Below are positions 12,030 through 23,898 of a DNA stretch of 64,000 nt, one piece after another. The notes beneath the pieces are model-generated. The model was given only the letters and a program-made list of their open reading frames with translations, did no database searches and was not told where the DNA came from. How positions within the stretch are numbered: the stretch's first letter is position 1; each line of letters starts with the position of its first letter. The stretch spans positions 111,092,350 to 111,156,349 of the forward strand of contig CM060979.1 of assembly GCA_030765065.1 (NCBI GenBank), read 5' to 3'. A program made the position numbers and the translations under genes. This DNA comes from Deroplatys truncata (Eukaryota > Arthropoda > Insecta > Mantodea > Mantidae).

Positions 12030-12428
12030 AATACTCTTTGCATATCTACATAGTAGATAGAGAAGGTATTGCATTCCACCCAAAAATTCGATACCGAGAT
12101 TTCACCGGAAATGTTTTCAGGCCCTTTGAATCCAAAAGGGACTTTTAGGAAAAGAGCCGTGCGTACGTGTGTGTGCGTGTGTGTGTGAAAAGCATAACTC
12201 AAAAACGAAAATTTGAGCTCGTAGGGTCCAGTTCTTAAGCATTTGACTATCGCTATCCCGTTTACCTATATAACTAAATGTATAATGCAGCTATTTCCAG
12301 AAAGTTTATTTCGATTAAAATGAAATATACAGGAAAATAAACTTTCATAAGAGTAATTTGTATACCCCCTAATAAGCTATAGAGGGTAGAGGAAGTCATG
12401 TGAATGTAAAGAATCAGATTTTTTTTTT
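12030..12428 (+). mobile_element. Element A, internally deleted copy
   Basis: Contains the left terminal segment ('attccacccaaaaattcgat', 'accgagatttcaccggaaat'), a short TG tract at 12160-12187, and the 'agcataactcaaaaacgaaa' block. It then jumps to the right-end module (ATTTGACTATCGC to GGTAGAGGAAGTCATGTGAATG and ATCAGATTTTTTTT). Most of the core is deleted. It is joined directly to the next copy at about 12429. Confidence 0.8.
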
Positions 12429-13202
12429 TACTTTCTCTACCATGTATCTAGTAGGTAGAAAAGGTATTACTTTCACCCAAAAATTCTATACCGAGATTTC
12501 ACTGGAAAGACATGTTTTGAGACCCCTGAATACAAAAAAAGCATTTTTAGAAAGGGTCCGCGTGTGTCTGTGTATCTGTAACGGCATAACTGAAAAACGA
12601 AAAGTCGGATCAACACCAAACTTGGTATTTAAATTCAGTACCTTCCAAAGATGCGACACGAAGATTTTCAAGAAAATCCCCCAACCACAAAATATCCTTT
12701 ACGTGGAACATTTTTAGAATTTTTTTATTTTCTAAAAAAAGTGACTAATACCATATAGGCATTAAAGATAATTAAGTGACAAATAATATATATCTTGAAT
12801 TTTCTGGGAATAGCCTTTGAAGCCCTCTTTATTCGGAAGAAATTTTCTAGAATGTTGTATAACTGGCAAACATTAAGCGATAGACGAAAATGTACTGCAC
12901 AAAAAATGTAGATCTCTTTAAAACACACTATTTATTTCAAATAACTTTTTTGGGATCCACCATTTCCGGGATATCCGTTAGGAAACAGTATGGACTTTTA
13001 AGGTCAGCATACAGCGTCCAGTTCTTAGACATTTGACTATCGCTGTTCCCTTTGTATCTGTAACGATATAGATATTCCTGCAAAATTTGGATTAAAATGA
13101 AGTAGATATAAAAAAAGTTTTAGTAAGACCAGTTTGGATACCCATTAATAAACGATAGCGGGTAGAGAAAGTCATGTGAATGTATCACATAAGATTTCTT
13201 CT
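12429..13202 (+). mobile_element. Element A, near full-length
   Basis: Starts TTTACTTTCTCTACC and ends GTAGAGAAAGTCATGTGAATG followed by CACATAAGATTT. The inverted ends ACTTTCTCTAC and GTAGAGAAAGT are present. Internal blocks follow the family order. The overlapping open frames here are not conserved in length between copies and are not treated as genes. Confidence 0.85.
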
Positions 13203-13969
13203 AATACGCGTTTCTATAAACAACGGAACCATTATATTTACATGTATTCCACAAAGCTTCTGTCCAGCAGATTATTTAAGGGGATAGTAAAATAAGCTGC
13301 GCAATTTTGTGGTTCTTTTGGTACGGTTCACAAGACTTTCTCTGTTCATCATTCATTTTAATAGTTGTTCTACTTATTAATGCAGAACTTGCCTTTGCAG
13401 CTATGTACTTCCTGTTAATCCCGATGAACGACCGCGAGATATCGTTTAATTACGAGTAATATCACGAAAATGCACACTATGTGGGCTGAGGAAGTTAGTT
13501 GTTTAAAACATTTGCACAAACGAGAGGTCGCAACCACATAATCTTTCGGGGTGTAGAGCATCCACTTAAAATTAAGGAAAAATGAAACTAACAACAGACA
13601 ATATTCGACAATGGTTAATATTGTAGACCAATTTAACAGATTCACTAGACTTTCCATACTTAGGCCATGGAGGCAGCGGGACGTGAGCATGCAAAAGTAA
13701 GGATTATAGCTTATAGGAGGACCAGGAAATTAAAAAAAGAAGAAGGTATTTCAAGTTTTTAACAGATTATAATTTTAATAACAAAAGACCCTTTACCTTA
13801 GATTCATATTTCGTTGTTTCACAGTAGAATCCTCGCCATGAGGCAGATGCTACGAGCACTTTACACTGAGCTCTTCACACTTCAAGCATTCAACATTACT
13901 CATCCCCACCCATACAATATCAAATAATATTTATTGAATATACGTGGTTATTTTAACAAGATTTGTGGT
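13203..13969. other. Unassigned DNA
   Basis: No domain or repeat recognised. A 91-codon minus-strand frame at 13690-13415 has hydrophobic stretches but no family resemblance that I can see. Confidence 0.4.
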
Positions 13970-14335
13970 TAAAGCTTTGCCTATTTCTTAATATTCCCAG
14001 TTATATACAGTTCAGCGAGTATGAAGAAGACTTCACAGTCTATTTACAGAAAATTCAAAATATTATTATCGCCTCAGTATCTTAGGGTTATCTATATTCT
14101 TACGAAAAGTATTTAGATTATATTTGAGACTTTTCCATGTACCGGGTTGCCTGGGAATGAGGGAACTCATGAAAATCTTCGTCTTGCAACCTTAAAACAA
14201 TGAAATTTGTATTTATTCCAACCTCGTTGCTCTACGCAGATAGGCATCTGCACCTTTCTAGATTTAGATTCAAGGAAGCTGTAAATGTAGAATTCCAGTG
14301 AGATCTCGATATCTAATTTGCGAACTTCTCTGTCG
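13970..14335 (-). mobile_element. Element A relic
   Basis: Diverged blocks in minus orientation: 'cacagtctatttacagaaaattca', 'ttttccatgtaccgggt', 'gaaaatcttcgtcttgca' and 'attccagtgagatctcgatatc'. Neither terminus is intact. Confidence 0.45.
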
Positions 14336-14436
14336 CAGACAAATGGTACAGGAAGTAAAAACCCCTATCAGAAATACCAAAGAATTTCAAATATACAGCT
14401 TAGTTGCTTGGTGCAAGTGAATATTCTTAGAACTGG

Positions 14437-14525
14437 ATGGACTCCCTCTGAGGTCTAGAGGTAAACGTCATGGCTTCTAAACCCAGAAGTTCTGGGTTCG
14501 ATTCTTAATGAGATAGGAAAGTTTC
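14437..14525 (+). mobile_element. tRNA-derived SINE head
   Basis: Box-A-like GAGGTCTAGAGGTAAACG and B box GGGTTCGATTC are separated by a tRNA-like distance. It does not fold as a complete tRNA and is best read as a SINE promoter region or a tRNA pseudogene. Confidence 0.5.
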
Positions 14526-15097
14526 TTTAGTCATGATTATTTCTTATTCTCTAGAGTACGGGTGGTCAAACTACTTATTTTGAACTTTGGTAAGTAGGTA
14601 AAATGATAGAACTTTTTGACGGATTATCTAATTAAATTTATATTAATAACTATCTTGAATTTGAACTTAAGTATTATACTTATAAATATTAGTTAAGTAT
14701 TCAGGTAGTATAGGCCGATGTATAAAAATACAGTTTTAAAAGTTATTAAGTTATTCTTATTATTCACTTTTTTATTCTAAAAGAACCATAAAATTTTACG
14801 TATTTTTTAGTTATCATATAAGCAAATATATTTGAATTATAATATAAATACTCCTTATTACACTATTTAATAAGAAACATTCCAAGGAATTCTGAAGACC
14901 TGTAATGTTAATTTCACTTTTGACTAGGTTTTCATTTATCAATAATTTCTCAATATTATGTGTAATTTTTGATCTGCACAGAAAAAGCAGGTATATTAGC
15001 AAGATGTGCATCTGTAATACCTAAATAGCTATAGGGCCAATTTTTTTCGTGTCAACAGTTGACGCCCATACATATGTGAATACAATTTTGCCCCCTT
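14526..15097. other. Unassigned AT-rich DNA
   Basis: Very AT-rich sequence without a recognised feature. Confidence 0.4.
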
Positions 15098-15234
15098 TTT
15101 TACTTTCTCTACTACGTATAGTAAGTAGGGGAAGTATTGTATTCCACCCAAAAATTCGATACCGAGATACATGTTTTGAGACCCACTGAATCCAAAAAAA
15201 GCATTTTTGGAAACATGTCCGTGTGCATGTCTGT

Positions 15235-15291
<57 letters not shown>

Positions 15292-15977
15292 CAGCATAAC
15301 TTAGAAACGAACAGTCGGACAAACACCAAACTTGATATTTAGGTTCAGTATCTTCCAGAGATGCGACACGAAGGTTTTCAAGAAAATCCCCCCACCTCAG
15401 ATTACCCTTTACGTGGAACATTTTTCGAAATTTTAATTTTCTCAAAAATGGCTCCAACGATTTTGATTAAAATATCACAGGTTTAAGATATTTTCATGAC
15501 AAATGAAATATATATCTCGAATTTTCTGGGAATGTCCCCAAAAGTATTCTTCATTGTGAACGACTTTTGCATAACTGGTAAACCATAAGAGATAGACAAA
15601 ACTTTACAACACAAAAAATGTAGATCCCGTTAAAATACACAATTTATGGCATATACATTTTTTTGTTGAGTGAACCATTTTCGAGATATTGCTTGTTATT
15701 CCCTTAAATTTTCCAATAATTATTCTCAACTTCGTTATTCAGTTTTTTTGTCCTGGTAATGCAAAGAAAATGAAATACTCCACATAGCAACCAGCTCTTA
15801 AAATATTTGACTATAGCTTCAAGCCTATCAATTGCCCTTGCATCTACAAGAAAATTAGCAATAAGATTAACATCTCGATATCTCGATTAACATGAAGCAT
15901 ATGGAGAATAAGCGTTTGTAAAAATAGTTTGTACAAGAGTAGAGAAAGTCATGTGAGTGTAACACATCAGATTTTTT
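15098..15977 (+). mobile_element. Element A, full-length reference copy
   Basis: One of the cleanest copies. It has left end TTACTTTCTCTACTACGTA with a following complement (TAGTAAGTAGGGGAAGT) that allows a terminal stem-loop. Next come the TTCCACCCAAAAATTCGATA block, a long TG tract (15241-15289), the AACAGCATAACTTAGAAACG block, and a core containing GATTTTGATTAAAATATCA and TTTACAACACAAAAAATGTA. The right end is GTAGAGAAAGTCATGTGAGTG with ACACATCAGATTTTTTT. The only sizeable frames come from the TG tract and its neighbours and are not protein-like. Confidence 0.9.
15241..15289. repeat. (TG)n microsatellite inside Element A
   Basis: About 24 uninterrupted TG dinucleotides. Other copies carry CA, TG/CAGA or CGCGCG tracts at the same internal position, so the microsatellite is part of the element. 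Confidence 0.97.
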
Positions 15978-16200
15978 TGTCCTGGTAATGCAAAGAGAAT
16001 GGAATGCGCCACATAGCAACCAGCGCTTAAAATATTTGACTATCGCTTAAAACCTACCATATTCCCCTTGCATCTACAAGAAGATTAACAATAAGATTAA
16101 CATCTCGATTAACACGAAGCATATGGAGAATAAGCGTTTGTAAAAATAGTTTGTACAAGAGTAGAGAAAGTTATGTGAGTGTAATACATCAGATTTTTTT
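15978..16200 (+). mobile_element. Tandem duplicate of Element A right end
   Basis: Repeats the last 225 bp of the copy just upstream, from TGTCCTGGTAATGCAAAG to ACATCAGATTTTTTT, with few differences. It is joined without spacer and is a right-end-only module. Confidence 0.92.
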
Positions 16201-16545
16201 ATAGAATTAACAGCCAGGGAGCGTTGTTTTGCCTTTTTTCAACAAGTCTCTGCAACAGCTCATACGGCCAATATTTCGATGAGAAAAATTGAAAGTGCGT
16301 TTGAGGACAGAATTATTAGTAGAGATTTGTAGACCCCTTGGTCCCCCGACCTAACCCCCTGCGATTTCTATCTCTGGGGTAGCGTAAAACAAAGTGTACA
16401 AGACAAACCCACACACCCTGGAAGATTTAAAACAAAATGTCCTCCAGGAAATTTCTCAACGTGAACTACGGCGACTGAAGGATAGGTGCCAAAAATGTAT
16501 AGACAACGACGGTGGCCAGTTTCAACATGTCCTTTCATAAAGTTG
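16201..16545 (+). pseudogene. Tc1/mariner-type transposase C-terminal fragment
   Basis: With frameshifts, the plus strand reads a typical Tc1/mariner-superfamily C-terminal region: a piece containing ANISMRKIESAFEDRIIS, then SPDLTPCDFYLWG followed by VKQSV, a PHTLEDLKQN-like helix and KCIDNDGGQFQHV. In such enzymes this is the end of the DDE/D catalytic domain, and the Asp of PCDF is the usual third-acid region. Stops and frame changes occur and the N-terminal DNA-binding part is missing. It abuts an Element A end at 16200, which may mark an old insertion boundary. Confidence 0.8.
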
Positions 16546-17147
16546 GTAAGTAAAGCCTTTAAAAGTAGTTTTAAAAATGTTGTATGGTTTCATTCGCGCT
16601 TTTCTATGATAGCGGCAGACGGCAACGAGCGCCGAGGACACGAACAAGAAAAACACCACGCAGCCGGTTCGTAGTTCTTTTGGCTCTCTCTGTATAATGC
16701 TATACTTAAGCCAACGTTTCTGTTGCTGTTCGTCTCCACTACTCGAAATGTCAATAGTACGCGAGTAATGTTTTCCTAGATGAAGGTAAGCACTGATATA
16801 ATCACAAAATACTCTATGGAGTGATACCACTACTTTTTTCTGAAAGATTCTAAAATGATATAAGCTTCAATGTTGGTAATAGCTCAAAAACCGTCATTTC
16901 CCCCCCTGAAAAACTGTGACTGGCGGGTTTTCCATCATCAAAGGAAAAAGCATACTATGAAAGGTCTTTCAAATCCGTAGCAACTGCTATTGAAGCTTAA
17001 ATTTAAAATGCAAGCCAGAAACGTGGGGATGCAATGTTTCTTACAAATAACAAGCACCTAAAGCTTCAGTGGGGTACAGCAAATGTAGACGGTGTACCTG
17101 CATGTAGGTAAAATAATCTTCTTATGATAACAATACCTACAATAAAC

Positions 17148-17148
<1 letters not shown>
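16546..17148. other. Unassigned DNA
   Basis: Somewhat less AT-rich at 16600-16760. No domain recognised on either strand. Confidence 0.4.

Positions 17149-17186
<38 letters not shown>
17149..17186. repeat. (TAA)n microsatellite
   Basis: About 12 TAA trinucleotides followed by a short A run. Confidence 0.95.
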
Positions 17187-17193
<7 letters not shown>

Positions 17194-17227
17194 TATGACG
17201 CGTTCCACTTATGTGTATTCCATGACA

Positions 17228-18566
17228 ACTCTAAAAATATGGACATTAAAGAAAAAACGAGATACCTTCTCCACGAAAGTGACCGATAGTAACTGGAAAA
17301 CTTCGATATCAATTTTACCGAAAATACAGACCTTGGAGTCCCCTGAAACCCCTCCCTATACCAAAAAAAATCTGATGTGTTACACTCACATGACTTTCTC
17401 TACTCTTGTACAATCTAATTTTACAAACGCCTATTCTCCATATGCTTCATGTTAATCGAGATATCGAGATGTCAATCTTATTGCTAATTTTCTTGTAGAT
17501 GCAAGGGGAATATTAAGTATTGGAAAATTTAAGGAAATAACAAGCAATATCTCGAAAATGGTTCACTCAACAAAAGAAATGTATGACATAAATTGTGTAT
17601 TTTAACGCGATCTACATTTTTCGTGTAGTAAACTTTTGTCTATCTCTTATGGGTTACCAATTATGAAAAAGTCGTTCATAATGAAGAACACTTTTGGGGA
17701 CATTGCCAGAAAATACGAGATATACATTTTATTTGTCATGACAATATCTTAAACATATGATAGTTTAATCAAAATCGTTAGAGCCGTTTTTGAGAAAATT
17801 AAAATTTTCGAAAAATTTTCCATGTAAAGGGTAGTCTGGGGTGGGGGGATTTTCTTGAAAACCTTCGTGTCGCATCTCTGGAAGATACTGAACCAAAATA
17901 CCAAGTTTGATGTTTATCCCACTGTTCGTTTCTGAGTTATGCTGTTCACAGACACACAGACAGACACACAGACACACACACGGACATGTTTCCAAAAATG
18001 CTCTTTTTGGATTCAGGGGGTCTCAAAACATATATTTCCGGTGAAATCTCGGTATCGAATTTTTGGGTGGAATACAATACTTCCCCTACTTACTATACGT
18101 AGTAGGGAAAGAAAAATGAATAACGAATTTGAGAAGAAGTATAAGTATTGGAAAATTTAAGGAAATAACAAGCAATATCTCGAAAACGGTTCACTCAACA
18201 AAAAAAATGTATATGACATAAGTTGTGTATTTTAATGCCATCTACATTTTTTGTGTAGTAAAATTTTGTCTATCTCTTATGGTTTACCAGTTATGCAAAA
18301 GTCGTTCACAATGAAGAATACTTTTGGAGACATTCCCAGAAAATTCGAGATATACATTTCATTTCACATGACATTATCTTAAAAATATGATATTTTAATC
18401 AAAATCGTTAGAGCCATTTTTGAGAAAATTAAAATGTTCGAAAAATCTTCCATGTAAAGGGTAGTCTGGGATGGGGGGATTTTCTTGCATCTCTGGAAGA
18501 TACTGAACCTAAATACCAAGTTTGGTGTTTATCCGGCTGTTCGTTTTTGAGTTATTGCTGTTCACA

Positions 18567-18613
<47 letters not shown>

Positions 18614-20616
18614 ACACACACACAGACACACACACGGACATGTTTCCAAAAATACTTTTTTTGGATTCAGGAGGTCTCAAAACATGTATTTCCGGTGAAA
18701 TCTCGGTATCGAATTTTTGGGTGGAATGTAATACTTCCCCTACTTACTATACGTAGTAGAGAAAGTAAATATGGACATTAAAGAAAAAACGAGATACCTT
18801 CTCCACGAAAGTGACCGATAGTAACTGGAAAACTTCGATATCAATTTTACCGAAAATACAGACTTTGGAGTCCGCTGAAACCCCTCCCTATAAAAAAAAT
18901 CTGATGTATTACACTCACATGACTTTCTCTACTCTTATATATTCTATTTTTTCAAACGCTTATTCTCCATATGCCTCATGTTAATCGAGATAATAAGCTG
19001 TCAATCTTATTGCTAATTTTCTTGTAGATGCAAGGGAAATATGGTAGGTTTTAAGCGATAGTCAAATATTTTAACGCTGGTTGCTATGTGGCGCATTCCT
19101 TTCTCTTTGCATGTCCAGGACATAAAAAAAATCTGACGTGTTACACTCACATGACTTTCTCTACTCTTGTACAAACTATTTTTACAAACGTTTATTCTCC
19201 ATATGCTTCATGTTACTCAAGATATCGAGATGTCAATCTTATTGCTAATTTTCTTGTAGATGCAAGGGGAACATGGTAGGTTATAAGCGATAGTCAAATC
19301 TTTTAAGCGCTGGTTGCTATGTGGCGCATTCTATTCTGTCTGCATATCCAGGACATAAAAAAATTGAATAACGAATTTGAGAAAAAGTATAAGTATTGGA
19401 AAATTTAAGGGAATAACAAGCAATATCTCGAAAATGGTTCACTCAACTAAAAAAATGTATATGACATAAATTGTCTATTTTAACGCGATCTACATTTTTT
19501 GTGTAGTAAAATTTTGTCTATCTCTTATGGTTTACCAGTTTACCAAAAGTCGTTCACAATAAAGAATACTTTTGGAGACATTCCCAGGAAATTCAAGATA
19601 TGCATTTTATTTGTCATACAAATATCTTAAACATATGATATTTTAATCAAAATCGTTAGAGCCATTTTTGAGAAAATTAAAATTTTCGAAAAATCTTCCA
19701 TGTAAAGGGTACTCTGGGGTGAGGGGATTTTCTTTAAAACCTTCGTGTCGCATCCTTGGAAGATACTGAACCCAAATACCAAGTTTGGTGTTTATCCGAC
19801 TGTTGCTTTCTGAGTTATGCTGTTCACAGACACACACACAGACACACAGACACACACACGGACATGTTTCCAAAAAAGCTTTTTTTGGATTCAGGGGGTC
19901 TCAAAACATGTATTTCCGGTGAAATCTCGGTATCGAAATTTTGGGTGGAATAAAATACTTCCCCTACTTAGTAATACGTAGTAGAGAAAGTAAAAATGAA
20001 TAACGAATTTGAGAAAAAGTATAAGTATTGGAAAATTTAAGGAAATAACAAGCAATATCTCGAAAACGGTTCACTCAACAAAAGAAGTGTATATGACATA
20101 AATTGTGTATTTTAACGCGATCTACATTATTTGTGTAGTAAACTTTTGTCTATCTCTTATGGTTTACCAGTTATGCAAAAGTCGTTCACAATGAAGAATA
20201 CTTTTGGAGACATTCCCATAAAATTCGAGATATACATTTCAATTCTCATGACCTTATCTTAAACATATGATATTTTAATCAAAGTCGTTAGAGCCATTTT
20301 TGAGAAAATTAAAATTCTCCAAAAATGTTCCAAGTAAAGGGTAATCTGGGGTGGGAGGATTTTCTTGAAAACCTTCGTGTTGCATCTCTGGAAGATGCTA
20401 AACCTAAATAGCAAGTTTGGTGTTTATCCGACTGTTCGTTTCTGAGGTATGCTGTTCACAGGCACACATACACACACACGGACATGTTTCCAAAAATACT
20501 TTTTTTTGGATTCAGGAGGCTCAAAACATGTATTTCCTGTGAAATCTCGGTATCGAATTTTTGGGTGGAATGCAATACTTCCCCTTCTTACTATACGTAG
20601 TAGAGAAAGTAAAAAT
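17228..20616 (-). mobile_element. Element A tandem array of partial copies
   Basis: A 3.4 kb head-to-tail array in minus orientation. Units are 17364-18112 (near full), 18113-18768 (core and left end only), 18893-19126 and 19127-19362 (right-end modules only), 19363-19995 and 19996-20616 (core and left end). Core units begin at the same boundary, near TGAATAACGAATTTGAG, and end at the GTAGAGAAAGTAAA terminus. A non-Element A block of about 130 bp (from ATGGACATTAAAGAAAAAAC to CCCCTCCCTATA) precedes two of the units, at 17228-17363 and 18769-18892. This shows that a larger unit was itself duplicated. Confidence 0.9.
18568..18635. repeat. (CA)n/(CAGA) microsatellite inside Element A
   Basis: CA tract with periodic GA interruptions at the standard internal position of the repeat. 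The equivalent tracts in the neighbouring units (17950-17982, 19830-19860, 20459-20480) differ in length. Confidence 0.95.
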
Positions 20617-20745
20617 CACGAAACACTTCTGATTGTCATTTATTTCAAAGTATTTCGTGTACATACTTAAATTTGAAGGACATAGTCCAATTGTTACAGG
20701 GGAACAACAGTGAATGACTTTGTACTTGACGTTCCAAAGAAAACA

Positions 20746-20757
20746 ATTTGGTTTCTT
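20746..20757. repeat. Target-site duplication, left copy of SINE C
   Basis: ATTTGGTTTCTT, repeated perfectly at 21049-21060, flanks the SINE. Confidence 0.9.
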
Positions 20758-21048
20758 AAATTAAATTGAGTTTTATTTATGGACGCTCTTTAACTACTAT
20801 GGTCCTTAGCGTCCCATTCTATATGGGGGTGAAAAACCGGTAATTTTGCTCAGATGCCTCTTTATCAGGCTTGAGGTTCTTTTACGTGCCGTGAATCTGC
20901 GACACGGGACTACGGGCTTTACTTCCCTTCCGAAGGAAGCCATGCTAAAGATTTTTACGCCCGAAAAGAATTCATCGCCCTCCACCGGGTTTGAACCCGC
21001 GACCTTGGGAACTAGAGGCTAGCACGGTACCAGTAGTCCACGGAGGAC
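20758..21048 (-). mobile_element. SINE C copy 1 (tRNA-derived, with TSD)
   Basis: A 291 bp retroposon on the minus strand. Its 5' end carries box A (GTGGACTACTGGTACCG) and a canonical B box (GGGTTCAAACCC). The body includes CGTGTCGCAGATTCACGGC and GGACGCTAAGGACC, and the 3' end is CTCAATTTAATTT. A perfect 12 bp direct repeat borders it. It shares its whole body with the copy at 31775-32053. Mobilisation presumably depended on a LINE reverse transcriptase acting in trans. Confidence 0.92.
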
Positions 21049-21060
21049 ATTTGGTTTCTT

Positions 21061-21474
21061 GTTTTACAAATTGACTTATTAATATTTGTGTCATATAGGT
21101 AAGCTACAACACGGAACCTGTTAGGTGTAAATCTTTAATTTAACCTAATACGCATTTTGGGTAAACTGTATCAGAGATGGTAGTGTGAGAAGCTGGCCAT
21201 CCGCTATGCTTTTCTTTGACAAATAATTATATGTCAGTGAAATGAGGCAGTTTTATCTCTAGAATTCAGAAATTCCAAAATTGGAAGTAAAACATATCAT
21301 CCTTCAAATCTTAGAAACATGTTTTCAATCCACAGAAATTCAAAAGCAATTTCTAAGTAAAATTTCTAATTCAAAAGCAATACATGTCTGAATTACAGTA
21401 CTCCCTTACCATTACACAAAATAAATTGTTAATTTCTGAATATCATATTAAGTGGGTTTTCTTAAGCACCATAC
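21061..21474. other. Unassigned AT-rich DNA
   Basis: No recognised feature apart from the second TSD copy at its left edge. Confidence 0.4.
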
Positions 21475-21476
21475 GC

Positions 21477-21517
<41 letters not shown>

Positions 21518-21528
21518 CGCGCGCGCAC
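21475..21528. repeat. (CA)n-(CG)n microsatellite
   Basis: CA repeats grading into GCGCGC, followed by a short TA run. It is not within a recognisable Element A copy. Confidence 0.95.
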
Positions 21529-21768
21529 ATATATATGATCTATTCTACTGTTTGCTCAGTTTTTTTTAATCATATTCAAAATTTGCCCCTAATCCTGATA
21601 TAAATACTGTTAAAACCACTGACATTATTTTGTTATGATACTATGTTGTTGCTCACTTTCATTGTGTCCTTTCAATAGCAGCTGTCTTTGCCATTATAGC
21701 CGAATTTGTTTAGGTTTCAAATAACTGTTAATGGAAGTTGATAATGCGAAAAAACTGTTGACCGTCCG

Positions 21769-21865
21769 TTTTTTTTTTTTTTTTTTTTTTTTTTTGCAGT
21801 AGCTTGCAAAAATGACAGGGATTTGATCCCGAGGACGGAATAGCCAAGTGATAACCTAAACCTTG
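21769..21865 (-). mobile_element. Possible SINE fragment beside poly(T)
   Basis: A 27-base T run (21769-21795) is followed by a minus-strand B-box-like GGGATCAAATCCC. The poly(T) on the plus strand is poly(A) on the minus strand, as expected for a retroposon tail. Box A is not clear. Confidence 0.3.
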
Positions 21866-22179
21866 TATGTGGTAGTGGGGTCTCCTTCCTTCTTCTTCTT
21901 CTTTTTTGTGTAGAGATGGTGTATGAAATAAGTGAACTGAACGACACAGATCTAAACAGCTGAGAGTTAATTGTCATTTGTCTTCTCAAAATAACAGAAA
22001 GCCCCGAGCAATAGCCCTTTGGCAGTTGGTTCCAATTGAGATTCGAATCATGATGCTCTATTACTCGCGTAATAGACATATGTGTGTCTGTGTTCTTTAT
22101 TCTCAGAATTCCATAATAAAGAGAAATAACGATACAAATAAGTGCACCTGTTAATAACCAACACTGCTGTTTCACAGTT

Positions 22180-23010
22180 TAGTGTTATAATATCCTAAAA
22201 AATATTAAGGATAAATATACTAGTGAAGGCATTACATTGTGCAAATAGAAACTACGTTTGAAAAACTTGACTCCAGTTTTCCTTTCTCTAATTACTTGTA
22301 TAAGACCACTACGTAGAGGATACAAATATTTTGATATTGTCCATTAGTTCCTATACCCATATACCTATTATCGAGGCTTTGTGAAGAATTCTCTGCAAAA
22401 CGGTAGGTATACTTATTTTTGTGCCTAGTTCTGTAGTTAGTGCGAGTCCGAAGTTTCGAAAAGAGTGTGAAATACCTATACTTTCTGTACGATGGGCGAA
22501 CAATATTTTAGCATAACTACTGAAATGCCACGTAAATAAAATTCTTGAATTCAGCTTATTTAATGCTGTACTATTACGTATTTATTAGCTTTAGATCCAA
22601 GGCAACTTGTTAGGGCATTACTTTTTCAATTACTACATTATATTTGGCTACGGATAACGTCATCCAGTCGTAGAATGTTTGCTATATTATATCAGAAGCA
22701 ACAACATGAGTAATTAAGAACATTCAGAGCTGCTTCCCTTCACTTTATTAAAAGATATTAAAGAAGCAGAAACGCAATTAATTTCCAACACATCAAAGGA
22801 CAAACACATAAAAGAATATCAGGCATTTAATGACAGGAGGATCAAAGAGAAAGAATGTGATCCGGGGACATAATATTGGCATTTTATCTCAGAATGCATC
22901 AGCTGCTTTTTGAGCTACTTTATGTAGTTTTGTGTATATTAATTATGTGTGTCTTTTCTTATTTATATTAGATTAGAATAGTAATCTGTTCATTGTCTGT
23001 TGCTGCTAAA
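22180..23010. other. Unassigned AT-rich DNA
   Basis: No domain recognised. A short frame near 22750-22870 is Lys/Glu-rich but matches nothing I know. Confidence 0.35.
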
Positions 23011-23119
23011 TATGAGGGCAGATTTGGCTCAACAAAGACTGAGGCTGATTTTTTCCTGTAGCTTCCTAGAACTTGTCTGTACCATGAATATTTGAAAAGA
23101 GAGTTTTTTTTTGTTTTGT

Positions 23120-23880
23120 TTTGTTTAATAGGCGACCGCACTCTCGTACCAGTAGGTTGGTAGTAACGCTCCGTTTTCTAGACCCTGCTTGCATTTCGCA
23201 AAATGGAGGTGACGCAAGAGGAGCAATAAAATTCTGTTTGCGTTTAAACCATACAGCCTCTGAAACTTGGGAAATGTTGCAGCAGGCGTACGGTGAAGAT
23301 GCACTACCTCGTGCAACAGTGTTGAAGGCCGAGTTCTCTGCGTTAAGCAAGGTTGGCCTGGTGTTTCGGCTTCTACTGACTGAAATCAACATCAACACAG
23401 CTGTTGTGATTGTCCATGAGGATCGGCGGATATCACGATGATAGTGATCACGGTGATTCTTTTTTCTTTCTTTCTTCTGCGATTAAATGACTTACAGCAG
23501 CATACTATACGTCAGTTTTAGCTAAACTGAAGAAGCACATTGCAAGGAAACGACCAGAACTTCATCGGACTGGGTAACGACTTCATCATGGCAACGCATG
23601 GCCTCCGTCGTAAATCAAGTCATTCAGTTTTTGGTTAAATGGAACATTACCTGTGTACCGCACCCGCCTTATGCCCCGATCTTGCACCCTGTTATTATTA
23701 TTTTTATTATTTTTTTCGTCATTAAAGGCAAAGCTCCGGGGCCTTCCTTTTGAAAATCTGAAACAGTGCTCAAGAAATTTGAGGCGATTCTCAAGGACCT
23801 TACAAATAATGGCCCGCATCATTTGTTCGAAGACTGGTGGACAAACTATAAAAAGTAGGAGGAGATTACTTTGAAAAATA
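23120..23880 (+). pseudogene. Internally deleted mariner transposase
   Basis: The first part (about 23215-23430) translates to a mariner helix-turn-helix N-terminus, including AIKFCLRLNHTASETWEMLQ and YGEDALPRATV. It resumes with a VHEDRRISR-like segment. After a T-rich interruption, the sequence continues near 23530 with LKKHIARKRPELHRTG and then the C-terminal catalytic region (HHGNAWPP, WNITCVPHPPYAP in mixed frames, SLKAKLRGLPFENL, EDWWTNYKK). The middle of the catalytic domain is missing. The usual HDNA motif has Gly for Asp, and a TTATT insertion breaks the next block. The copy is non-functional. Intact TIRs were not identified. Confidence 0.85.
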
Positions 23881-23898
23881 AGTAAACATTGAAACTGA

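Noticed and set aside
15021-15457. Overlapping frames up to 142 codons with poly-His/Thr
   Set aside because: They read through the (TG)n tract of Element A. Equivalent frames in other copies (17765-17995, 18547-18756, 19643-19953) share peptide pieces only because the DNA repeat is shared. Lengths and frames vary with indels, so there is no sign of protein-level constraint.
20975-21045. tRNA gene on the minus strand
   Set aside because: A and B boxes are present, but the sequence is the head of a retroposon with a TSD, and no complete cloverleaf with matching acceptor stem ends was found.
21717-22175. 152-codon minus-strand frame
   Set aside because: It runs through poly(T)/poly(Lys) and a (CTT)n stretch and contains a SINE-like B box. 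The remainder is unrecognised, so it is most likely chance.
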